A stretch of 35,240 nt of DNA from contig CANLGW010000008.1 of the NCBI GenBank assembly GCA_947490395.1, positions 1-35,240 of the forward strand, read 5' to 3'. Shown here one piece after another: positions 8,343 to 16,360 of this stretch. The translations under genes were made by a program, and so were the position numbers. How positions within the stretch are numbered: position 1 is the first letter of the stretch; each line of letters starts with the position of its first letter. The DNA comes from Alphaproteobacteria bacterium. GTDB taxonomy: Bacteria > Pseudomonadota > Alphaproteobacteria > Paracaedibacterales > CAIOTO01. The notes under the pieces were generated by a model. That model made no database searches and was not told the DNA's origin. It saw nothing but the letters and a program-made list of their open reading frames with translations.

Positions 8343-8945
8343 TTAACATGATTCCAAAAAGGTTTTAAATTTCTTAAATGCTTCCGTACGGTGAGAATAA
8401 AGCTTTTTTTCTTCGTACGGCATTTCACCAAAGGTCCGCATCTGGCCATCCATGACAAAAATAGGGTCATACCCGAAACCAAAAGTACCTTTCGGTGGAA
8501 ATTGCAAACGCCCATGACACATCCCTGTAAACGTTAATTCCGTACCATCAGGGCACACCAGCGCCAGCGCACACACAAAATACGCCCGCGTATCCATATC
8601 AGGTGTCAATCGTTCAGAAACCTTTGCCATCGCCACATTAAAATCACGATTTTCCCCTGCCCATCTGGCAGAATAAACCCCAGGTTCCCCACCAAGAGCA
8701 GGAACAACAAGCCCCGAATCATCCGCAAGTGCCGCGCATTGACAATGTTCAGCTACAAAACGTGCCTTCAGTAACGCATTCCCCTCAAACGTTGTTTCTG
8801 TTTCATCAGGTTCTTCACAACCATAGTCTGCTGCGGATGCAATCTCAAAACCAAAGGGTATGATTAAATCACGTATTTCACGCACCTTTCCAGCATTATG
8901 ACTAGCGATAACAATTTTATTATTTGGAAAGAACGATTTTTTCAT
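8343..8945 (-). CDS. rdgB: dITP/XTP pyrophosphatase (RdgB/HAM1 family)
   Basis: About 200 residues. It hydrolyses non-canonical purine triphosphates (dITP, XTP) to monophosphates, keeping them out of DNA and RNA. Family motifs: KIVIASHNAGKVREI at the N-terminus, ETETTFEGNALLKARF, ALADDSGLVVPALGGEPGVYSARWAG, and GTFGFGYDPIF followed by MPYEEKKLYSHRTEAF near the C-terminus. The frame extends to an ATG at 8981, but MKKSFFPNNKIVIASHN from 8945 fits the family start. Neither has a strong ribosome binding site. It is divergent from mutL across a short promoter region. Confidence 0.95.
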   Translation of the reverse strand: MKKSFFPNNKIVIASHNAGKVREIRDLIIPFGFEIASAADYGCEEPDETETTFEGNALLKARFVAEHCQCAALADDSGLVVPALGGEPGVYSARWAGENRDFNVAMAKVSERLTPDMDTRAYFVCALALVCPDGTELTFTGMCHGRLQFPPKGTFGFGYDPIFVMDGQMRTFGEMPYEEKKLYSHRTEAFKKFKTFLESC

Positions 8946-9067
8946 AAGAGTCGACATCCATAAGAGTGATTGCCCCACCATAACGGGTTCTGTATCGAAT
9001 TCCTATAACATGTTAATCCTATATCGTGTATAAAGGAGGATATCGACTATAAAAAAATGAATAATCA

Positions 9068-10969
9068 ATGTTAAGCGATTCCCACATGTCAATCCATACA
9101 GTATCTGCCATAATCGACCGTCCTGTTATTCGGCAACTCGACGCAACACTCATTAACCAAATCGCAGCAGGCGAGGTAATTGAACGTCCAGCCGCCGCCC
9201 TTAAAGAACTCGTTGAAAACGCTATCGATGCAAAAGCAACGCGTATTGATATTGTGCTCAGCGATGGTGGTAAAAGCCTCATATCGGTTACGGACAACGG
9301 TGTTGGCATGACGGCAGCTGATATAATGATTGCCATTCAACGACACGCAACATCAAAACTACCAACAGGCGATCTATTTCACATCATAACACTTGGTTTT
9401 CGGGGTGAAGCGTTGCCATCTATTGGATCAATCAGCCGTTTATCCATTACCAGTCTTCCGAAAAACAGCGACCAATCCGTAGCAATGGAATTATTTATTG
9501 AGGGTGGCGCCATCACCCCTGCACGTCCAGCAGCCTATCCAACCCATGGCACACGCATTGTCATTAAGGATCTTTTTTACGCAACACCTGCGCGCCTTAA
9601 ATTTTTAAAATCAGATGCGACCGAATTAACCGCCTGCTCTGATGTCGTAAAACGATTAGCACTCGCTTACCCAACAGTTTCTTTTTCTTTGCGTTCAAAC
9701 GATCGAATCCTCTTTGACTATGCAACGCGCGCAACCTTAGGTGAACGTTTTGCAGATGTACTGGGGCAAAAAACCCTCGATAATTTACGTCTTGCTGATG
9801 GGGCGCGTGATGGCATTTCTGTGTCAGGTGTCATTTCCCTACCAACCTTTCATAAGAGCCAAGCCACGGATCAATTCTTTTTCGTCAATCAACGCCCTGT
9901 ACGCGACAAATTATTGATTGGTGTATTAAAAGCATCGTATCAAGACTATTTAGAAACAGGACGGCACCCCGTTGTGGCCTTATTCGTGAATGTTGACCCA
10001 GCCGAAGTTGATGTGAACGTGCATCCATCAAAAGCCGAGGTTCGTTTCCGTGATGCACAGGGCGTTCGATCCCTTTTAATTGGCACGTTAAAGGCAACGT
10101 TGCAACGCCATGGGCAAGAAACGGCGTCTCATCTAACAGGTGAAGCATTAATGCGATTTCAACGGCAACCCAATACAACAACAAGCAAACCCTATTCAGG
10201 AAATACAACATACACGAATACACGTCCGCTATTCGCTACACGTCCTACAGCATCCTACAGCAACGCATCACGATTTGATGTACCATTCTTGGTGCCCCGT
10301 GTTGTTGATACTGGGGAAAACATGCCACATATTGATCACAAGACGGGAGAAATTACGCTAACAGACGATCCGTTTTCCTGTCCAACAGACGCAGGCATAC
10401 TGGGTGTAGCCAAAGCACAAATCGCAAAAACATACATTATCAGTGAAACAAATGATGGTCTTATCATCGTTGATCAACACGCCGCCCATGAACGTATTGT
10501 CTACGAGAACATGAAACAGCAATACCTTGCAGGCGGTGTCGCTAAACAATTTTTACTGGTGCCTTTAATAATCACAATTGACGAACATCAATATGAAATC
10601 CTTATACATCAGAAAGATACACTACAAACCCTAGGCTTTGATGTAGAGATCTTTGGTGGACAAGCAGTCTTTCGTGCCATACCAGCCCTTTTGAAGCAAA
10701 ACGATCCAGAACCAATGATTCATGATTTAATGACGGATCTTTGTGATGAAAGCACAACCCTTACAGCACATGACGCGCTACTGGAATTTTTATCAACGTA
10801 TGCGTGTCATACCAGTATTCGTGCGGGGCAAATTTTGTCAATCGCAGAAATGAATGCGCTGCTACGACAAATTGAAACAACACCTAATTCAGGGCAATGC
10901 AACCACGGACGACCAACATATGTCACATTGTCAGGAACCGATATTGAATGCTTATTTGGACGGCGCTAA
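9068..10969 (+). CDS. mutL: DNA mismatch repair protein MutL, endonuclease type
   Basis: 633 residues. MutL links MutS mismatch recognition to strand incision. The N-terminal GHKL ATPase has E47/N51 in ALKELVENAIDA, DNGVGM, RHATSK and LGFRGEAL. The variable linker (about 350-430) is Thr/Ser/Asn/Pro-rich. The C-terminal domain carries DQHAAHERIVYE at about 469-480, an exact DQHA-x2-E-x4-E endonuclease motif, plus ACHTS and CNHGRPT. This places it with nicking MutL proteins of bacteria without MutH. An AAGGAGG lies about 30 nt before the ATG, too far to be ideal. A second ATG (MSIHTV) is six codons in, and an in-frame stop upstream rules out an earlier start. First gene of the plus-strand run to 15893. 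Confidence 0.97.
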   Translation: MLSDSHMSIHTVSAIIDRPVIRQLDATLINQIAAGEVIERPAAALKELVENAIDAKATRIDIVLSDGGKSLISVTDNGVGMTAADIMIAIQRHATSKLPTGDLFHIITLGFRGEALPSIGSISRLSITSLPKNSDQSVAMELFIEGGAITPARPAAYPTHGTRIVIKDLFYATPARLKFLKSDATELTACSDVVKRLALAYPTVSFSLRSNDRILFDYATRATLGERFADVLGQKTLDNLRLADGARDGISVSGVISLPTFHKSQATDQFFFVNQRPVRDKLLIGVLKASYQDYLETGRHPVVALFVNVDPAEVDVNVHPSKAEVRFRDAQGVRSLLIGTLKATLQRHGQETASHLTGEALMRFQRQPNTTTSKPYSGNTTYTNTRPLFATRPTASYSNASRFDVPFLVPRVVDTGENMPHIDHKTGEITLTDDPFSCPTDAGILGVAKAQIAKTYIISETNDGLIIVDQHAAHERIVYENMKQQYLAGGVAKQFLLVPLIITIDEHQYEILIHQKDTLQTLGFDVEIFGGQAVFRAIPALLKQNDPEPMIHDLMTDLCDESTTLTAHDALLEFLSTYACHTSIRAGQILSIAEMNALLRQIETTPNSGQCNHGRPTYVTLSGTDIECLFGRR

Positions 10970-10975
10970 ACGATA

Positions 10976-12175
10976 ATGTTTAATATACTGATTATTCTTC
11001 AAGCCATTTTTTGGTGTACACTGACAGTATCTGCAACAACACATCGCTACGATGTGTACAAAACAAATGAACATGTACTTCATATTGTAACGCTTAGCGC
11101 TGGCACATATTCAACCAAAATTATTAAGGCACAAAATGGGATTTTTGGTCGTGAAACAGTTGCAGTCATTGCCGAACGTCATAATGCCACAATCGCTATT
11201 AATGGTGGTTATTTTGAGATTGGCAACGCAAAGGATGGCATGCCAAGTGGTACCTTGATTATCGATGGAAAGATTTTTGGCCTGCGATCAACGCCCCATT
11301 TCTGCCTTATCCAACAAAATGAAACCCTGTCGATTGGCCTTCAAAACAATCCTGCACGTGTTGATATTGATAATCATTCAATGACCATCGATCACATTAA
11401 CCATCAACCAAAAGAAAATAAAATAGCGTTGTTTAGCGATGCCTTTGGTGCACGCACATTAACCGCCATAAATAAACGACATGAAATTGCCTTTAACGCA
11501 AAAGGCGATATTATATCAACCAAAACACGCGGAAATACACCGATTCCCGAAGGTGGTTATGTGTTGTCATTACCCGCACAGCACGCCCTAATATCCACGC
11601 CAAAATCGACGAAAGTGATGCTCAATTTAGGGCGAGCAATCATAAATGAGCAAACATCGATGGTGATGGGAATTCCACGGCTTCTAACGAATGGCAAAAT
11701 ACCATCCCCTGTCACCGAAGAGGCAAGTGATTTTTTCAAAAAACCCCACGCCCGCACAGCTATTGGCATTAAATCAAATGGTGATGTTGTTATCGTTGTC
11801 GCCGAACACACTATTAAACAAGATTTAAAGAAACTCAAGATGAGTGACATTGTTTATTTCGGAAAAAAACACGCCGCAGAAATCAAAACTAAATACCAAA
11901 AATCATTTGAACAGCTGACATTAACCGAACTAAAAGAATGTTTTGAAACAATGACAGGCAGCGTGGACACGGCCGTTGGCCTGACGTTACCAGAACTCGC
12001 TGAATTAATGCGAACCCTTGGTTGTAAAGATGCCTTAAATTTCGATGGAGGTGGATCATCAACGCTATGGATTAATGGCACGATTGTAAATCAAGTAATA
12101 GGGGATGACGATGAGGCTGCAGGGCAAGCCATTGCACGTCCTGTCGCTGATGCCATTGTATTTATACAGAAATAG
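10976..12175 (+). CDS. Secreted phosphodiester glycosidase (NAGPA-type domain)
   Basis: 399 residues with an N-terminal signal peptide (MFNILIILQAIFWCTLTVSA). Two hallmarks of the NAGPA/phosphodiester glycosidase fold are clear: IAINGGYFEIGNAKDGMPSG near residue 75 and LGCKDALNFDGGGSSTLW with the Asp-Gly-Gly-Gly-Ser motif near residue 355. Family members remove sugar residues from phosphodiester links in the periplasm or outside the cell, often near polysaccharide or cell-wall genes. The substrate cannot be read from the sequence. It starts 6 nt after the mutL stop, so the two are probably co-transcribed. ftsW follows about 80 nt later. Confidence 0.85.
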   Translation: MFNILIILQAIFWCTLTVSATTHRYDVYKTNEHVLHIVTLSAGTYSTKIIKAQNGIFGRETVAVIAERHNATIAINGGYFEIGNAKDGMPSGTLIIDGKIFGLRSTPHFCLIQQNETLSIGLQNNPARVDIDNHSMTIDHINHQPKENKIALFSDAFGARTLTAINKRHEIAFNAKGDIISTKTRGNTPIPEGGYVLSLPAQHALISTPKSTKVMLNLGRAIINEQTSMVMGIPRLLTNGKIPSPVTEEASDFFKKPHARTAIGIKSNGDVVIVVAEHTIKQDLKKLKMSDIVYFGKKHAAEIKTKYQKSFEQLTLTELKECFETMTGSVDTAVGLTLPELAELMRTLGCKDALNFDGGGSSTLWINGTIVNQVIGDDDEAAGQAIARPVADAIVFIQK

Positions 12176-12253
12176 ACATTGATTCATTTTAAAAAATAGA
12201 GAATAATGACACATTAAAAATGTATCCGCCATGAATAAACAAATGAGAAAACA

Positions 12254-13396
12254 ATGACAAAGGCTTTATTTTCACGTCGTGACACCAGTGTTATTGGACG
12301 TTGGTGGTGGACCATTGATCGCTGGAGCCTTAGCGCAATCCTCATGATTATGGGAATTGGTGTTTTGCTTAGTTTTGCAGCCAGCCCACCCGTCGCGAAT
12401 CGTTTAAACCTGAGCACGTTTTATTTTGTTAAACGGCATCTTATTATGGTACCACCTGCCCTACTCATTATGTTTGGGGTATCACTTCTTGATACACAAA
12501 ATATTCGAAGGCTTGCCTCCTTTGTGTACCTGATGGGGGTTGCAATGTTGATTTTCACCCTTTTTCATGGGCTGGAAGTTAAAGGTGCCCGTCGATGGAT
12601 TATGATTGCAGGCACATCTTTGCAGGCATCTGAATTCATTAAACCTGCCTTCGCTGTTCTTGTTGCCTGGATGCTTGCTGAAAAATATAAAGAGCCCCAT
12701 TTTCCAGGATTATCCATTTCAATGGGATTGATGGATATTTTGGTCTTACTCCTACTGCTTCAACCCGATCTTGGTATGACTCTTGTTGTCATATCAACAT
12801 GGATTGGTCAATTATTTATTGCTGGTATTCCTCTCATTTGGATGGGGATTATTGCCGCCATGGGGATTATTGGTTTATGCGGTGCTTATTTTCTCTTTCC
12901 ACACGTGGCACGTCGTATTGATCAATTTTTTGATCCATCATCAGGTGATCCACGGCATGATTTATACCAGGTAACGCAATCATTAGAAGCCTTTATGCAA
13001 GGCGGCCTTTTTGGCAGAGGACCCGGTGAAGGCATCATCAAAAAGAATGTCCCCGATGCCCATGCAGACTTTGTCTTTGCCGTTGCAGGTGAGGAATTTG
13101 GTCTCTTTTTATGCCTTTTCGTTGTGGTTTTATTTGCCTTTATCGTGCTGCGATCCTTAATTCGCGCCATGAATGACAGCAGTTTATTTATTATGATGGC
13201 AACAGCGGGTCTTGTGATTCAATTTGGCCTACAAGCATTCGTAAATATGGCATCTGCTCTCCATTTGATTCCAACAAAGGGAATGACGATGCCCTTTGTT
13301 AGTTACGGTGGTTCATCATTAATTGCCCTTGCCATTGCAATGGGAATGCTGCTGGCTTTGACACGAAAACGACATGGCATTGTTGATGTTTTGTAG
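12254..13396 (+). CDS. ftsW: Septal peptidoglycan glycosyltransferase FtsW
   Basis: 380 residues with about ten hydrophobic segments, a SEDA-family polymerase that works with FtsI at the division septum. The N-terminus SVIGRWWWTIDRWSLSA and then LLSFAASPPVA is the alphaproteobacterial FtsW signature. Other family motifs are VKGARRWI, LQPDLGMT, GDPRHDLYQVTQSLEAF, GRGPGEG, PDAHADFVFAVAGEE and the C-terminal PFVSYGGSSL. FtsW rather than RodA is favoured by the N-terminal tryptophans and the AASP segment. The usual murG/mraY neighbours are absent; murD is about 4 kb upstream, past rdgB, mutL and the glycosidase. Confidence 0.95.
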   Translation: MTKALFSRRDTSVIGRWWWTIDRWSLSAILMIMGIGVLLSFAASPPVANRLNLSTFYFVKRHLIMVPPALLIMFGVSLLDTQNIRRLASFVYLMGVAMLIFTLFHGLEVKGARRWIMIAGTSLQASEFIKPAFAVLVAWMLAEKYKEPHFPGLSISMGLMDILVLLLLLQPDLGMTLVVISTWIGQLFIAGIPLIWMGIIAAMGIIGLCGAYFLFPHVARRIDQFFDPSSGDPRHDLYQVTQSLEAFMQGGLFGRGPGEGIIKKNVPDAHADFVFAVAGEEFGLFLCLFVVVLFAFIVLRSLIRAMNDSSLFIMMATAGLVIQFGLQAFVNMASALHLIPTKGMTMPFVSYGGSSLIALAIAMGMLLALTRKRHGIVDVL

Positions 13397-13429
13397 GTAC
13401 ATGCATTTAAATTCAAGGTAAAAATAAAA

Positions 13430-14695
13430 ATGACATTTGAAAAAATCACACATCATGGGCAATCCCTGTTTTGGCTATTTATTCATGTGCTCATGACATT
13501 TATCATACCTATCAAACAGTTCATTTTACCGTTGCCTAAAAACAATAAACATAAGCCAAATCATAACGTTTTATATCTTACCTTTGTTGGCATTGCCTAT
13601 GATGGACGTGTGCGAAAAAGCGTTGATGCCCTGCTTGCTAAAGGGTATAGGGTTGAACTTATTAAGCCCATCGATATGCAACATGATAAGGTGGTATCAT
13701 GGCACCCTAACCTTACAATAACCCTGCTCGGACGATCGGGATCATTTGCCTATTTCCCCTATATCTATGATTGGCAAATAATGCATTATATTAAAAAGTC
13801 TACAGCTAGCAAAATTTATTGCCGTGATTTATTTACAGGTATCATGGGGGTATTATGTGCACGTCTTTCCGACAAAGAATCAATTGTTGATTTCTTTGAA
13901 TGGTATTCTGAGGCCAAAGAATATAATTACCGAAAACGATGCACACTCCCTAAACCTTCTTGGAAAAAAAAGTTATTTAGGTTTTATGAACGTTACATCT
14001 GCACGTATGCCACACGGCTTATCACAAACAATACATCCTTTGCTAAAGGAATTGCACAAGGTGTTGCGCCTGAATCAGCCTTTACATTTATAAAAAATGT
14101 ACCCGATTCAGTTGATATCAAAACAGATGATTCCTTTAAATTGAAAAACTTTATACCCGAAACATTCCATCATAAAAAAATCCTTTATTATGTGGGGCAG
14201 CTCTCATTTGATCGCAAACTCGATACAATTATTATAGGTATGCAATGGTTACCCGATTATGTGCTTATTATTCAGGGATCAGGTTTTGTTGAAATGGAGC
14301 ATCATTTTAAGGAAACCATACGCCAATCAGGCGCTGCTGATCGGGTGTTTTTCCTGCCACCCGTTCCTGATCGAGATATCATCAATTATGCCCATACAGC
14401 GGATATCGGTGTGTTTGTTTGTGACTCAAATGATAATAAAATGTTTCACGCGCTACCCAATAAATTATTTGAATACATTTATGCTGGCGTTCCCCAGGTA
14501 AGTTCAGATGGTTTTGAAATTCGGCAATTTATTGAAAACACAGATGTTGGGTTAATTTTTGACGCCTATGATCCAGTTTCGTTTGCCCAAAGAGTTAATG
14601 ACATAAGCGAACCACAAACCTATCAACACATTAAATCACATGTGTTAAAAGCGCGTGCGAATTTAATAGCGGAGCCTGGCTTTCAGCAGATTTAA
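13430..14695 (+). CDS. Glycosyltransferase, probable GT4 (GT-B fold)
   Basis: 421 residues. A hydrophobic N-terminal helix (LFWLFIHVLMTFIIP) suggests membrane attachment. An N-terminal Rossmann-like domain includes FVGIAYDGRVRKSVDALLAKGY. The C-terminal nucleotide-sugar-binding domain contains KILYYVGQLSFDRKLDTIIIG, YVLIIQGSGF and the acceptor-site region ALPNKLFEYIYAGVPQVSS. The FEYIYAGVP segment is the E-x7-E-like region of GT4 enzymes, though weakly conserved. It begins 33 nt after ftsW. The donor and acceptor sugars are unknown; synthesis of a surface polysaccharide or LPS is the likely setting. Confidence 0.8.
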   Translation: MTFEKITHHGQSLFWLFIHVLMTFIIPIKQFILPLPKNNKHKPNHNVLYLTFVGIAYDGRVRKSVDALLAKGYRVELIKPIDMQHDKVVSWHPNLTITLLGRSGSFAYFPYIYDWQIMHYIKKSTASKIYCRDLFTGIMGVLCARLSDKESIVDFFEWYSEAKEYNYRKRCTLPKPSWKKKLFRFYERYICTYATRLITNNTSFAKGIAQGVAPESAFTFIKNVPDSVDIKTDDSFKLKNFIPETFHHKKILYYVGQLSFDRKLDTIIIGMQWLPDYVLIIQGSGFVEMEHHFKETIRQSGAADRVFFLPPVPDRDIINYAHTADIGVFVCDSNDNKMFHALPNKLFEYIYAGVPQVSSDGFEIRQFIENTDVGLIFDAYDPVSFAQRVNDISEPQTYQHIKSHVLKARANLIAEPGFQQI

Positions 14696-14699
14696 TAGA

Positions 14700-14755
14700 T
14701 TTTACTGTGCAATCTACTGTGAAGTAAGTGTGAAGTCAATCGCTGCACAGTAAAA
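14700..14755. repeat. 12-bp inverted repeat between two glycosyltransferase genes
   Basis: TTTTACTGTGCA (14700-14711) and its exact complement TGCACAGTAAAA (14744-14755), separated by 32 nt that contain further CTGTG/GTGAAG-like copies. A third TGCACAG follows at 14756-14762. No T tract follows, so it is not a classic terminator. It may be an RNA hairpin or an operator-like site. Confidence 0.5.
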
Positions 14756-14780
14756 TGCACAGCTTTAAATAGGGTCAATA

Positions 14781-15893
14781 ATGGACAAAATGCACATTAC
14801 ATTTATCATTTCATCGCTCACATCTGGGGGTGCTGAGCGTGTCATAACGCAGTTGGCTAATTATTTTGCTGAACGTGGATACAACGTATCACTAATTACA
14901 CTTGCTGCACCAACAGCTGTACCGTTTTACCCCCTATCGAATAAAATCAAATTGATACAACTGAATTTGTTGATGGAAGTACACTCGTTGCCACGTCGCC
15001 TCTGTGCTATTTTAAAACGTCTTTGGTGCATACGTGCGGCAATTCGGACATTAAATCCTGATCGCATCATTTCATTTATCGACATTATGAACATAACCGT
15101 TCTCCTTGCCATGACGGGGCGATCAATACCCATTATTGTATCCGAACGTATTGATCCAACCTATCATCAGATCCCCGATTTTTATAAATGGCTTCGCCTT
15201 AAATTTTACCCACGGGCAAAAGCAATTGTGACACAAACAACAGCAAGCCGTACGTATTTCCCCAGGCACATACAGCCTTTTATTCAAATTATTCCAAATG
15301 CAGTCCCCCCCTCCCCAGAAAGACACCACGTCAATCATGCGCCAGATAAGGCTTTTCAATTTATCAGCGTTGGCCGACTAAGTCCGCAAAAAGATCATGA
15401 AACACTTATTCGTGCCTTCGCACGTGTCATCGATACATGCGCATCACATCCAACCATCATGCACATACCGAAATTAACAATCTATGGCGAAGGAGATCTT
15501 AAACGATCTCTATTATCCCTTATTCATTCATTAAATATAACGGGGCATGTTTTTTTGTCAGGCACAACACCACATTTATCAACCGCTCTAATCACAGCTG
15601 ATGTGTTTGTGTTCCCCTCACACTACGAAGGATTTCCTAATGCCTTATGTGAAGCAATGGCGGCGGGACTTCCTGTTATTGCATCAAACTGCTCAGGAAA
15701 CATAGATGTTGTACATGATGAAGTTGATGGGCTTTTATTTCCGACTGGGGATGTCGAGAGGCTCTTTTCATTAATGACAGATTTAATGACCAACCCAGAA
15801 AAACGCCAACGATTAGGTGCACAAGCCTTCATGCTTTCAGAACGCTTTGATACAAATAGCATCATGAAGCAGTGGGAAGATATCGTGCAGTAA
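14781..15893 (+). CDS. Glycosyltransferase family 4
   Basis: 370 residues with GT-B architecture. The N-terminus MHITFIISSLTSGGAERV has the GGAE donor-proximal loop typical of GT4. The C-terminal domain shows SVGRLSPQKDHETLIRAF, IYGEGDLKRSL, and the E-x7-E catalytic segment HYEGFPNALCEAMAAGLPV near residues 280-300. Such enzymes transfer sugars in LPS, capsule or glycan assembly on the inner face of the cytoplasmic membrane. AGGGTCAATA precedes the ATG at 14781; a second ATG lies three codons in. It ends the plus-strand run that began at mutL. Confidence 0.9.
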   Translation: MDKMHITFIISSLTSGGAERVITQLANYFAERGYNVSLITLAAPTAVPFYPLSNKIKLIQLNLLMEVHSLPRRLCAILKRLWCIRAAIRTLNPDRIISFIDIMNITVLLAMTGRSIPIIVSERIDPTYHQIPDFYKWLRLKFYPRAKAIVTQTTASRTYFPRHIQPFIQIIPNAVPPSPERHHVNHAPDKAFQFISVGRLSPQKDHETLIRAFARVIDTCASHPTIMHIPKLTIYGEGDLKRSLLSLIHSLNITGHVFLSGTTPHLSTALITADVFVFPSHYEGFPNALCEAMAAGLPVIASNCSGNIDVVHDEVDGLLFPTGDVERLFSLMTDLMTNPEKRQRLGAQAFMLSERFDTNSIMKQWEDIVQ

Positions 15894-15899
15894 GGCAAT

Positions 15900-15929
15900 A
15901 AAAAAAGCCCTCCAAAATGGAAAGGCTTT
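15900..15929 (-). terminator. Rho-independent terminator of the 37-codon gene
   Basis: On the minus strand AAAGCC and GGGCTTT form a stem with a TCC/GGA inner part, followed by seven T residues. It lies just downstream of the small secreted-peptide gene, which supports that gene being a real transcription unit. Confidence 0.75.
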
Positions 15930-15952
15930 GACACATAAAAATTAGCAACGAA

Positions 15953-16066
15953 CTAGTTCGTGCCTTCTGCTCCAGCTTGAGCTGTTTCTTCTGTTGGCTC
16001 GCCACCTTCTGCAAAAGCTGAAAATGCAAATGCTACAACAGCTGCAGCCACAATTAAATTCTTCAT
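15953..16066 (-). CDS. Very small secreted peptide (37 aa)
   Basis: ATG at 16066, stop TAG at 15953-15955. The product starts with a textbook signal peptide, MKNLIVAAAVVAFAFSAFA, followed by only 18 residues, EGGEPTEETAQAGAEGTN, which are acidic and lack aromatic residues or cysteine. TAGGAG lies about nine bases before the ATG, a strong ribosome binding site, and a clear terminator follows the stop. No family is recognised. Genes this short are usually missed by automatic calling. The mature peptide could be a periplasmic or secreted signal or antitoxin-like peptide, or the remains of a longer gene. Neighbours are a glycosyltransferase (convergent) and the tRNA-Leu gene (divergent). Confidence 0.75.
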   Translation of the reverse strand: MKNLIVAAAVVAFAFSAFAEGGEPTEETAQAGAEGTN

Positions 16067-16199
16067 AAGACTAGACTCCTAAAATAGGGTTAAAATTACT
16101 TGTAACATATTCGAACAAGCATATATAAAATTTATCTAATAATTTTTCATATGTCAATCCAGCAATTGATATTTATTTTATTATCGTGCAGAGATTTTA

Positions 16200-16229
16200 T
16201 TGCAACCGAATCCATCGTTGTGATATACA
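16200..16229 (+). promoter_or_regulatory. Probable promoter of tRNA-Leu (and perhaps tig)
   Basis: TTGCAA (16200-16205), an 18-nt spacer and TATACA (16224-16229) resemble a sigma-70 promoter placed about 20 nt before the tRNA. No terminator separates the tRNA from tig, 26 nt further on. Confidence 0.5.
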
Positions 16230-16249
16230 ATATAAAATGTGTTATCCGC

Positions 16250-16334
16250 GCGGACGTGGTGAAACTGGTAGACACGCCAGATTTAGGTTCTGGTAACGAG
16301 AGTTGTGGGGGTTCAAGTCCCTTCGTCCGCACCA
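16250..16334 (+). tRNA. tRNA-Leu (anticodon UAG)
   Basis: 85 nt including an encoded 3' CCA. The acceptor stem GCGGACG pairs with CGTCCGC. The anticodon arm CCAGA-TTTAGGT-TCTGG gives anticodon TAG (DNA), reading CUN leucine codons. A long variable arm (AACGAGAGTT) and the T arm GTTCAAGTC confirm a class II leucine tRNA. It lies directly upstream of tig. Confidence 0.97.
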
Positions 16335-16360
16335 TATTTTTTAGTTAGGGTTTAATATTT

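Noticed and set aside
9057-9074. Five-codon frame after AAGGAGG upstream of mutL as a leader peptide
   Set aside because: Too short to support; no attenuator structure is visible.
16147-16335. Minus-strand open frame beginning MVRTKGLEPPQLSLPEP
   Set aside because: It is the antisense of tRNA-Leu, a well-known false protein call.
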